From: Corella eumyota
Lineage: Eukaryota; Chordata; Ascidiacea; Phlebobranchia; Corellidae
Length of the DNA stretch: 64,000 bases
Assembly (NCBI GenBank): GCA_963082875.1
Contig: OY720102.1
Coordinates: 6,758,001 to 6,822,000, forward strand
Reading direction: 5' to 3'
Below, one piece after another: positions 1 to 8,853 of the stretch. The notes beneath the pieces are model-generated. The model made no database searches and was not told the origin of the DNA. It saw nothing but the letters and a program-made list of their open reading frames with translations. The translations under genes and the position numbers were made by a program. The first letter of the stretch is position 1, and the number at the start of each line of letters is the position of its first letter.

Positions 1-214
1 AGTGGTTTGAACAAAAAATGGTCTGTACAATTTTGTTTACAGCGCTATACTTAGACTAAATATGGTAGTTTATACTTATTTGGACATTTGTATGCTACTA
101 TATTTGGTAGAAAGTTTAACTATTTGGTTTTATGTATAAAGCACACTAAAATCTATAAGTTACTGCTAATAGTGTTGGTTGTTTTTTTATTTTTTTAAAT
201 TACTGAAAACAAAA

Positions 215-1264
215 ATGAATACAGAACATACAGAAACAACTACTACAACAACAACAAGAGTTGCTACTTTTTCTCTGAATGTGGGTTATGTTAAAAGTTT
301 ACCAGGAATTCTAAGGATTTGTGAATTAGTATTGGGCCTTTTGTGTTGGGCAATTATTGCAAGCGACACAACATCAAGATTTAGTTCCCCTCATTACTAT
401 GTGATGTTTGTGACTGTAGTAGCTTGGCTGACGACTTTGTAAGAATATTTTGAATTTCAAGTAGTAAATCTTACTTTTTTCTAAATCAACATTATGGCTT
501 TGTTATTTAATTTTTTTATGTGCATTTTTTTTGGGATATATATCTTTATCCTCGATGTGGGAAAGTCGAATGCGCGACTTAAACATAGAGTAACATAAGT
601 TACTCCGATCCAGTCTCGAGTTGCCTATAGCAGTTTGGGATATTATAGATTATAATTGCCCGATAATTATGCTGCTGATTAAGTGCTGACTCAGCAGGAG
701 TTCATACCGTTTATTACGCCTTACTCAAGGGCGCTACAGCGTAAGGTCAGTGGGAATTGAACCCACAACCTCATGTGTGGTGTAGCAAGTGTTCTTACCA
801 CTACACCACGCTGCCGGTGAATTGATGTGCTTTAAGTACATTTTAGATTGAACAAGTATATAAAACTACTGCATGTATTCAACTATACACTATTGCTTTA
901 ATAGCTTTAAGTTTAGTGCCCTGCTTTACAGTTTAAAATGTTTTAATTCTTTTCTTAATCATACTTTTTCTTATCCGCTAGAATACTTTTCAATCTTTAT
1001 CTTTGCGGATGGACGGCTACTGCCTGTCGTACCCTACCTTGGGCGGTAATTGAAGTTCTGTTCAACTGCACCTGGGCCCTGTTGTACTTTATTGCCTCTT
1101 GTGTTGCTGCTGCTTATACGTACAACAGGCAAACCCTGTCGGCCGGTGCAGCGTTTGCTTTTTTTACCACATTTGCCTACATTGCACACTGCGTCGTTGT
1201 ATTTAAAATGTGGAGCGGGCATCACGTTTGGGAGGCGAGAACAGCACGAGTGGTGAACACGTAA
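215..1264 (+). CDS. MARVEL-domain four-TM protein, copy 1
   Basis: Two coding exons, 215-438 and 982-1264, join across a GT-AG intron (donor at 439, acceptor CGCTAG at 976-981) to give about 168 aa. The start is the ATG that opens a Thr-rich cytoplasmic tail (MNTEHTETTTTTTTR); an upstream in-frame TTG is ignored. Four hydrophobic segments follow: the first includes GILRICELVLGLLCWAII, the last includes GAAFAFFTTFAYIAHCVVVF, with LLYFIASCVAAAYTY between. This is the MAL/plasmolipin/CMTM layout. Such proteins act in membrane apposition and apical or vesicle trafficking; the specific role here is unknown. It is the most diverged of three tandem paralogues: exon 2 begins with a Cys/Thr-rich stretch (LCGWTATACRTLPWAVIE) in place of VIYLLALHASTF. 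Its 543-bp intron holds an antisense SINE. Structure is well supported; subfamily is not. Confidence 0.85.
525..817 (-). mobile_element. tRNA-derived SINE, copy 1, near full length
   Basis: Reads on the minus strand as CCGGCAGCGTGGTGTAGTGG (A-box-like), then GGGTTCAATTCCC-like B box, a non-tRNA body, and a tail GATATATA followed by an A run (the T run at 525-532). It lies in the intron of MARVEL copy 1, antisense to the gene. ATGTGC occurs at 518-523 and 825-830 and may be a target-site duplication, in which case the element extends to about 824. Confidence 0.85.
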
Positions 1265-2166
1265 AAGTCAGGCGACCTTGCCGGAAAAATATATTTATTT
1301 ACTAAACAGGAAAACTGCTGAGAATGTATTGGCCGATTACCAAAAACTTACGATATCACCGGTTTCTTGAAACGGGCTATTTTTTCTTTAAAAGAGTCAA
1401 TTTGAAAAAACTTCACAGCAACTGTTTAAAATTTATATACTGCACCACATTTAATTAGAATTACTTTTATAATTTTATACATTGCCTTTTTAAATGTTTT
1501 ATTATCCAATTCGAATAGATATGCATTTTTATTTTTCACGAGTAATCGATTACAATTAAAATATAAGAAAAAAAAGTTAAACTCTAATTTTGTCGGTTAA
1601 TCTTTTTCCAAAATATAAAATAGGTTCAATGACACGTTTTGCAAATATAATACACTTAAATCAAAAAAGAAAAGCGCTTGTGTAAATTCTAATAGGTTAC
1701 TTATTGATACTTAGAGCATCAAACCGGTTACAGAGCAAACGTGCGTAATGTTTGTAGTATATAATGTATGAAAAGGGACATAGGAAGATAAGTACTTTAC
1801 TTATTGTAACTAAAAAAAAGTCTATTATTAGTGATTTATTGTAAGAATTGAGTTAGAGTATGGTGTAGATATGCCAAGAGTATATAAATAGGTTTGGTGA
1901 CCATGCCATAGCATACTTAAAATCTTTATGTAAACATTAATACTTTTGGCATGTTTTAAATCATTAAGTTGATTTTGTCATTTTTTCCGTCGCATTGTTG
2001 TAACATTAATTGTATATCGTATTTATTATTTACTTTTATCGATGTGCGAAAAACCAAAATAAAAAAAAAAAAATTTTAGAAAACCGTAAAGTTCAAATGA
2101 TTCAAAAGTTATTTTTTTGTAGATTTCCAACTTAAGTTATAAGAATAAAGTAATTGTTACGTCACA
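1265..2166. other. Intergenic spacer between MARVEL copies 1 and 2
   Basis: A/T-rich, no open frame of interest. Two blocks recur downstream of MARVEL copy 2, so the duplication unit included flanking DNA: 1442-1495 matches about 4009-4062 (ACCACATTTAATTAG...), and 1673-1770 matches about 4933-5040 (TAATAGGTTACTTATTGATA). An A-tailed dispersed repeat sits at 1891-2073. Just before the next start, AATTGTTACGTCACAATGG is shared with copy 3 and puts a CRE-like half site against the ATG. Confidence 0.6.
1891..2073 (+). repeat. A-tailed short dispersed repeat, copy A
   Basis: About 170 bp beginning GGTTTGGTGACCATGCCATA and ending in an A-rich run after ATCGATGTGCGAAAAACC. By eye it matches 60027-60198 at roughly nine in ten positions, with similarity ending abruptly on both sides. 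The A tail suggests copying by LINE machinery. There is no tRNA-like head and it is unrelated to the SINE above. Family unknown. Confidence 0.75.
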
Positions 2167-3476
2167 ATGGCTGATGTGGACCCGCAGCCATTACTAGCGA
2201 CAACGACCACGCGAACCGGGACCGTAAATTTGAACGTTGACTACGTCACATCCTTTTCCGGTGCCCTCAAAATGTGCGAAATTCTGTCCGGCCTAATCGC
2301 ATGGGTGTGCAATGCTTCTGCCCGTTTTTTTGCAACTCCAAGTGTTTTTTTTCTGTTTGTTTCTGTGACGTCATGGATTTTGACCATGTTAGTATATCTA
2401 AATAATGGCTAAGTTTAAACGGGGACGCGGAATTTGAGGGAATGGAAAATGAAGGAACCGTAAAATGAAGGAACGAAAAATAAAGGAACCGGAAAATGAA
2501 GGAACGGAAAATGAAGGAACCGGAAAATGAAGGAAAGGAAAATGAAAGAACCGGAAAATGAAGGAATCGGAAAATGAAGGAACGGAAATTGAAGGAAAGT
2601 AAAAAAAGGAGAGGCGGAATTTTAAAAAATAAAACGCGGAAATTCCGTTGACTGTTTATTTGTATTTAAGTCAATATTATTTTAGAAATAAACGGGCATT
2701 TTATAGAAGAGAGTAAGGGTATGCTGGGGTAATAAAAATTAACTCATTATCGCTTATCAGTTCTCAAATAAATGAAAGTAATCCTAAATAATCAGTCAAT
2801 GGTATTTCTGCGTTTTAGTATTTAAGATTCCGCCCTCTCCTTTTTTGCTTCCCTTCATTTTCCGGCTCCTTCATTTTCCGATTCCTTCATTTTCTGTTCC
2901 TTCAGTTTCCGGTTCCTTCATTTTTCGTTCCTTCTTTATCTGGTTACTTCATTTTCCGTTTCTTCATTTTCCGGTTTCTTCATTTTTCGTTCCTTCTTTT
3001 TTCGTTTCTTCAATTTCCATTCCCTCATTTTCAGTCGATCCGTTTAAAGTTTAAACGAATGATGTAAGAATGTCAGATAAAGCTAAAATAAACACAGTTT
3101 CTGAGGCATAGTGCCTTCTTACTTATAGAGCCTTGGGTACAACCGTAATTACTGTTATTGAGCACTTAGTAATACTTCGACTTGAATAATATAAAGTTGT
3201 ATGTTTTAAAACTTTATCTTTTCCAGAATCTTGTTTGTGATCTACTTTTTAGCTCTTCACGTTAGCACATTTGCCAGGGCCCGTTGGTCTGTTCTTGAAT
3301 TTGGATTTAACGCGTTTTGGGCTCTGTTGTACTTTATTGCCTCTTGCGTTTTAGCTGGCAATGCCTTTGGTGATCCGTTGCTGGAGGCTGGGGTGGCGTT
3401 TGGATTTTTTACGACCATTTTTTACGTGGCGCACGCAGTGATTTCCTTTAAAGAATTGAGAGTATCATTACTCTGA
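2167..3476 (+). CDS. MARVEL-domain four-TM protein, copy 2 (shortened C-terminus)
   Basis: Exons 2167-2387 and 3227-3476 join (donor GTTAGT at 2388, acceptor TTCCAG ending 3226) to give about 156 aa. The N-terminus MADVDPQPLLATTTTRTGTV is almost the same as copy 3, and exon 1 is the same 221 bp. Hydrophobic segments include GALKMCEILSGLIAWVC and ARFFATPSVFFLFVSVTSWI in exon 1, and LLYFIASCVLAGNAFGD and VAFGFFTTIFYVAHAVISF in exon 2. The stop at 3474-3476 falls where copy 3 has TGG (Trp); beyond it the old frame continues AANSGSKLNT to a second stop at 3507, so ten codons have become 3' UTR. The gene otherwise looks functional. Its 839-bp intron carries a fold-back element. Confidence 0.83.
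2411..3056. mobile_element. Fold-back element made of an inverted minisatellite
   Basis: The left arm (about 2421-2660) is a tandem array of a 12-16-bp unit of the form GAAGGAACCGGAAAAT. The right arm (about 2790-3046) is its reverse complement (CATTTTCCGGTTCCTTC). The arms also match outside the array: GGAGAGGCGGAATTTTAAAA pairs with 2824-2845 and TTGACTGTTTATTTG pairs with the complement of 2785-2800, leaving a short loop near 2690-2760. AAGTTTAAAC occurs directly at 2411-2420 and 3047-3056 and may be the target-site duplication, though it is itself nearly palindromic. No transposase frame is present, so it would be non-autonomous. The transcript of MARVEL copy 2 could form a hairpin of over 200 bp here. 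Confidence 0.8.
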
Positions 3477-6468
3477 GCCGCCAACAGTGGCAGCAAACTG
3501 AACACCTGATCACGTTACGTCACGCACGACGTCATTAAACTGAGAAAATGTCGCTTAAAGCGCCACGCATTGCAAACGAAAGGATATATTGTTAGGGAGA
3601 CGTTAACGGGGCAATGGGTAAATATGTAAGAGTCACGTGACCTTAGCTGACAAACTAGGGATATTTAGGGATAACAAACTAGGGATAACGGGGAAACTGC
3701 TGAAAAAGTTTTACCATCTTACCTAAAAACTCGGTTATTATAAAAACCACCTTTGCATATTGGCCAGCTAATTTTTTATACCGTTATTCTGCTTTAACCT
3801 TAATCAAAATTAATCTTAAACTATAAGTCATAAATTGTTAAAAGTTTAATTTAAATAAATTGTCACAGTCCTTTAAAAATGGCTATTTTTGCTTTAGAAA
3901 TAAGGTTAATAAAACTTGGCAAAAACGGAATATAGTACCTTTAAGTAGAATAAAACTTTGTATTTCAATAATTGTTTGAGTACTGTTGTAACTTTACGTA
4001 TCACACCACATTTAATTAGGTTCACTTTTATAAATTTATACATTGATTTTTTAAGTGCTCTATCTATTATTCATTTTAATATGATTTTTCAAGCAATCTA
4101 ATTAGACGAATAGCTAAAAATAAATAAAAAATATTAAAAAAATTGTACATTGTTATGAAAAAAATTCAATTACTTCCTATATTAAAAAAAAAGTTTCCCT
4201 TTAAATGCATTGTCATCATTTAAAAATCGCATAATAGAGTTACAACAATTAAAACAAAGAGTTTTGCATTGTCAGTGTTCTTATTAGGCGATCTATTGTT
4301 GTAACATTGTAACAGACAAGGTCATTACATTGATTCTCATAATTGCTATGTAATAAGATTGGGCTATGTAATAAGATACAATAGGCCTTACGGCGAAATA
4401 GGAAAACATTTTAAATTTTGCCGGTCATTCAAACCGCCATTTACTTAAAAACTAGTCAAGTAGAACAACAACATTTACTCTTGGCTCTGTAGCGAAACCA
4501 CCCTCGTTGGATTGAACACAGGCATATTTTATGTACCAGAAAGCGAGTAATACTATTTTCTTGTTGGCAAGTGAATTTAAGAGAACTGTTCACAGGTTGA
4601 CAGTCACATGTTAGTTAGTTGAAGCAGAACGACCGCATGACTTCTTGCGTAATGTGTAAATATTGTAGAACTCTTATCATGTGCCTCATCAAAACCAAAA
4701 AACAAGGTTTTTCTGAATGACCATCTAGTATACAAAGTGATAAGTTAGACAGTTTAAGCTGAAAGTATGTCATACAACTTAAAACTGACGTAGAGATATA
4801 CTACTTTTGTTGAATTTAGGTGTTTATCTGTTATTCTGTCAGTCTTTTTTGAAAATCTGTTAGCCTTTTTCCAGAAAAAAAATAGTTTGTTTGGTACGTT
4901 TTTGAAATATTATAATCTTTAATCCAAATGTAAAGCGCTTATGTAAATACTAATAGGTTACTTATTGATACTAAGAGCACCATACCGGTTAGTAGAGCTG
5001 TTAAACGACTTTAGTAATGTTTGTAATATAGCATATAATAAAACGCACTAAAAAAAACAAGTATTTAGTACTTACACCTACTGTAAATTAATTTGGGTTA
5101 GGATAAACGCTGTTGGGTATGTTAGATAATGTGTTTATTGGGCCAAGAGTTCGAAAGTATAGATTTCACTTAATACCCATATAAAAGAATATTAAATGCA
5201 ACATGTGGCTTTGTATCTTATTACAAAAATAGGCGTGTGTTCATCAATACATCGTCGAGGGAATTTCTAAAAATAACAAAAGCGCTTTGTAACTAACCGA
5301 CAGCACTTAGTCACGTGACTTTAAATTTCCAAGTGAATGACAAATAAATAAGTAAATCAATTTTTGGTTATTTTTTAGGTGTATATATATAAAAAGTTTC
5401 TGTCACTTAACAGTTAAAATAGTTAGAAAATTTGAGTTTTAGTTCTTTTTTCAGTATTTTAATTTAAATGTAGTATGTTTGACTATTTTTGAGGTGTTAT
5501 GTTATTATATTATGTCATGACATCATTTATTAGACCAACAAAAGTGCCTAAAACAGGATAGAGCGTAATTTAATACACGTAACACGATACCATTGTTGCA
5601 ATCATTATCACGTCATTCATTTTGTGAAGTCAATTATTTAGTTGTCGAAAAACAAATTTTACAATCATAATTGACACTGACTTGCGATGTTGCCTTAATA
5701 ACCTGTGTTTGCCAATCACGTAAGCATTTGCCAAAATAAACGACTTCCTTTGAAAATAATTAGTTAGTGTAGTTAGGAGTATGAACATATGGCTTTAGAT
5801 AAGTAAGTGCTAATTGTATGTAATACATACACGGCACTTAAAATAGTAATACAAGATAACTACCAGGTTTGGTATGGCAAAAAGTTAGATTCAAAATCCA
5901 GTGTAGTAACAAATATATACAAGATTGTTTTAGAGAACCTAGAGTGAGTGCTTAAGCCAACTGAAATATTGTGCCTAAATTTTGGTAAGTTTTAAGTAAA
6001 TAGGGTCGGTGTATATGGTCTACTGTAGTTTTTGTATGTTTAACAATGCCTTACAGTTCTTTGTTGTGTTGGCTTTGTTTGCATTATTTTAATTTTTAAA
6101 ACTGTTGTCAAACGGTGTGCATTTTAATGCTTGTACTAAGGATATATTTACATGTATCTACAAGCTGATAACATATTGGAGTTTACAGTTCGCCCAAAAC
6201 TAGAACCGTAAAAGTAAAGAGCTGCAAGAGCCGTTAAACTATCAAAAACAATATTCTTTTTTTTTGCTATTACAATATAAAATAACCCCCTTATGAGATA
6301 TATAGTAAATACAGAGCCAGGGGAGGTATAAAATAGTAAATACAGAGCCAGGGTAGGTATAAAAATATTCTAAAGAACCGTAAAGTACAAATGATCGAAT
6401 TTTTTTTTCCAGATTTCAGATTACAATTTTAACTCAGGTTATAGGAATAAACTTATTGTTACGTCACA
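3477..6468. other. Intergenic spacer between MARVEL copies 2 and 3
   Basis: Three kilobases of A/T-rich DNA without a supported gene. Directly after the copy 2 stop, TGATCACGTTACGTCACG and ACGACGTCAT repeat the CRE-rich block found after copy 3. The blocks near 4009 and 4933 are duplicates of DNA downstream of copy 1. A 31-bp tandem duplication lies at 6302-6363, about 100 bp upstream of the copy 3 start. The start context TTATTGTTACGTCACAATGG at 6452-6472 is shared with copy 2. Confidence 0.55.
6302..6363 (+). repeat. 31-bp tandem duplication upstream of MARVEL copy 3
   Basis: ATAGTAAATACAGAGCCAGG plus GAGGTATAAA is followed at once by a near-identical copy (one G/T difference at GGGGAGG versus GGGTAGG). 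Each unit ends in TATAAA, so the duplication gives two TATA-like motifs 31 bp apart. Whether either is used is not known. Confidence 0.7.
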
Positions 6469-7091
6469 ATGGCCGATGTGGACACGCAACCATCGAGCGC
6501 GGCAACGACGACGCGAACCGGGACCGTGAACTTGAACATTAACTACGTCACATCCGTTTCCGGGGTCCTTAAAATTTGCGAAATTCTGTTCGGCCTAATC
6601 GCCTGGGCGTGCGTTGCTTCAGTATACTATTCTCATGGGTCACGTGGTTTCTTTCTGTTTGTTGGTGTGACGTCATGGATTTTTACAATGTGAGTATTTA
6701 AATAAGGGCCAAGTTATATTACGTATGGTATATTGTATGTTAAACTTTGACTTAATTAACGTAACCATCTTTATGGTCAAGATCCATATAAAACTTTATC
6801 TTTTTTAGAATCTTGTTTGTGATCTACCTTTTGGCTCTTCACGCCAGCACATTTGCCGGTGCTCCCTGGTCAATTGTTGAATTCATTTTTAACGCGGTTT
6901 GTGCTGTGTTTTACTTCATTGCCTCGTGTGTTTTGGCTGCCTACACCTTCGGTCATTCGGTGCTGCAAGCCGGGGCAGCGTTTGCATTTTTTACGACCAT
7001 TTTTTACGTGGTGCACGCAGTGGTCTCGTTCAAGGAATGGAGGGGTTTTATGCCTTGGGCCGCTAATAGTGGCGGCAACGTGAACACGTGA
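6469..7091 (+). CDS. MARVEL-domain four-TM protein, copy 3
   Basis: Exons 6469-6689 and 6809-7091 join across a 119-bp intron (donor GTGAGT, acceptor TTTTTTAG) to give 167 aa. N-terminus MADVDTQPSSAATTTRTGTV is cytoplasmic. Exon 1 has the first pair of hydrophobic segments (GVLKICEILFGLIAWACVAS and GFFLFVGVTSWIFT); exon 2 opens IILFVIYLLALHASTFAG, then VFYFIASCVLAAYTFG and AGAAFAFFTTIFYVVHAVVSF, and the tail ends WRGFMPWAANSGGNVNT. Length and layout suit the MAL/plasmolipin/CMTM group. It is the least disturbed member of the array, with a short repeat-free intron, and is closest to copy 2. Exon 1 DNA contains GTGACGTCATGG, a CRE-like palindrome inside coding sequence, also kept in copy 2. Confidence 0.87.
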
Positions 7092-7175
7092 TCACGTTAC
7101 GTCACGAATGACGTCATGAAATCGACGAAACGTGACGAAAAGCGTCACGTAACGAATGACGTCATCGATTGACGA
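7092..7175. promoter_or_regulatory. CRE-like motif cluster after MARVEL copy 3
   Basis: Within about 80 bp: TTACGTCACG, AATGACGTCATG, ACGTGACG, CGTCACGT and AATGACGTCATCG. ACGTGACG at 7130-7137 and CGTCACGT at 7143-7150 form a perfect 8-bp inverted repeat around AAAAG. The first part is conserved after copy 2. CREB/ATF factors bind TGACGTCA; function here is inference. Confidence 0.4.
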
Positions 7176-7728
7176 TAGAAACTTATTGGACCTTTTAAAT
7201 TTAGAAATTGAATTTATTTGAAAAACTTAAAAACTTTAAAAGACAAATATGATAAAAACAACCACTTATCTTCCTAAAAGTTTAATTACTTTTTCATATT
7301 ATTGTAGTTAACCCATTTTACTTACCAAATTTATCGTATACGTTGTGTATACGGAATATTAGATTACACTAAAACGATATTTAAATTAAAGAGATATTTA
7401 TGGTTCTGTAAGAATAAACGAAGCCTCCATATAGAAATTAAAATCATGCATGTCTTCCTTTAGATTATACAATACACCCTTTTTCTATTGTTTAAATTTT
7501 CGTACGCAACATTTTTAGTTGTTGTGTAAGTACTTATATCTTTACGTAGTAATCAATTTTCTATTTTTTATCAAATTTAATTTTGCTACTTACTAATGTT
7601 ATTTTGTATTTGGCTTTAATTTATTATATATACCTAAAAAATTCCTATTAACCGAAGTTTTATATTCTATTTAATTTTTGTTCTCTGAAATATTTTTTTA
7701 AGTGATTAATATATAGTTACTCACTATT

Positions 7729-8007
7729 AAAGGTGTGGTATTAATGGTAGACACTAAAAGGTAGTTTATATGTCGTGGGTTCAATCCCCACTGCTCTCAT
7801 GCTGTAGCGTTCTTAAGTAAGGCGTTATAAACGGTATAAACTCCTGCTGAGCCAACACTTAATCAGCAGCATAATTACCAGGCAATTAAAGCCTCAATAG
7901 TATTTCAAACTGCCACAGGCAACTTGAGACGGGGCAGGGGTAACAATTGTGTTTAGGTCGCACATTCGACCTTCCCACTATGAGAATAAAGATATATACA
8001 AAAAAAA
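7729..8007 (+). mobile_element. tRNA-derived SINE, copy 2, diverged head
   Basis: Body and tail match the family (GCTGTAGCGTTCTTAAGTAA, TAAACTCCTGCTGAGCCAAC, tail GATATATACAAAAAAAA). The B box GGGTTCAATCCC is intact but the A-box region is decayed (GGTGTGGTATTAATGGTAG). This is the only one of the ten copies outside a gene. Confidence 0.8.
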
Positions 8008-8853
8008 GTGTATATACATAAATAATGGAGATTAGTGGACAAAATGTGTTTGTCCAATTATTATGCCCACAAAGTAAATAAACCTATCGATTATGGTGCG
8101 AGGGTAAATTATCCAAAACAAGTATTAGTTGAAAATAGAGACCATATTACAATATTTAAAATCTCGCCCAAAGGGCGGACCGTCGACTAGTATTTATAAA
8201 AAATAAAACGAAGGGTTGAAAAACGTATTAAAATTAGTTTTTTAAAAACTACGTCAAGCATCTATATATATACACAAGAATTTTTAATAGAGCCTAACCG
8301 TTACACCAACTTGAGCCTTAATTTGTTTGTTAATTATTATATATTGTCACTGGCACTACTATGTTTCCCTGCAATTTACTACGTTTACATTTATCTAATT
8401 AGACTTTTAGCTTAACATATAACAACACAATTAATATAAACTTACTTAACTTATGTACCTGAAACGCTGCCTTTCAAAATGTAAAAACATGCAAACATGC
8501 AAACCTACCTTCACTAAGTCAGAAAATTCGAAAACTGCATTTGTCCTTTTTGTAGGCTTGTTTTTAAACTGTCTTTATTCTTTAGTCTTTAATAAAGAAC
8601 GCTAAAATCAAGAAACATAACATTTTTTACAACAGTTGTTTATTTTATTTTAAGAAATTTTCAAGACAACCAATGTTGCAAAAAGTTAAATTTACTACCT
8701 AACATTAGGAAGAATTGCAAACAAAAAAACCTTAATTTAACTTATTTTGTTTTGATTACGTCACATGAAAACAACAAAAAAATAACAACACTCACATTTA
8801 AACAACACCAATCCACAAACACAATTTTCACAGCTCAACAACAACTTTCATTA

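Larger units (their letters stand above)
7092..8853. other. Intergenic region between convergent MARVEL copy 3 and opsin genes
   Basis: Begins with a dense run of CRE-like sites (7095-7170), then A/T-rich DNA, a SINE at 7729-8007, and further A/T-rich DNA up to the opsin stop. TTTATTTTATTTT near 8640-8652 reads AATAAAATAAA on the minus strand and could be the opsin poly(A) signal. No gene is supported. Confidence 0.55.

Noticed and set aside
2845-3054. Plus-strand frame of Phe/Ser/Pro repeats (FPIPSFSVPS...)
   Set aside because: It is the right arm of the fold-back minisatellite read in one frame; repetition, not selection, explains the open frame.
2411-3056. CRISPR-like direct repeats
   Set aside because: Units are contiguous with no unique spacers and are inverted in the second half; the context is animal genomic DNA.
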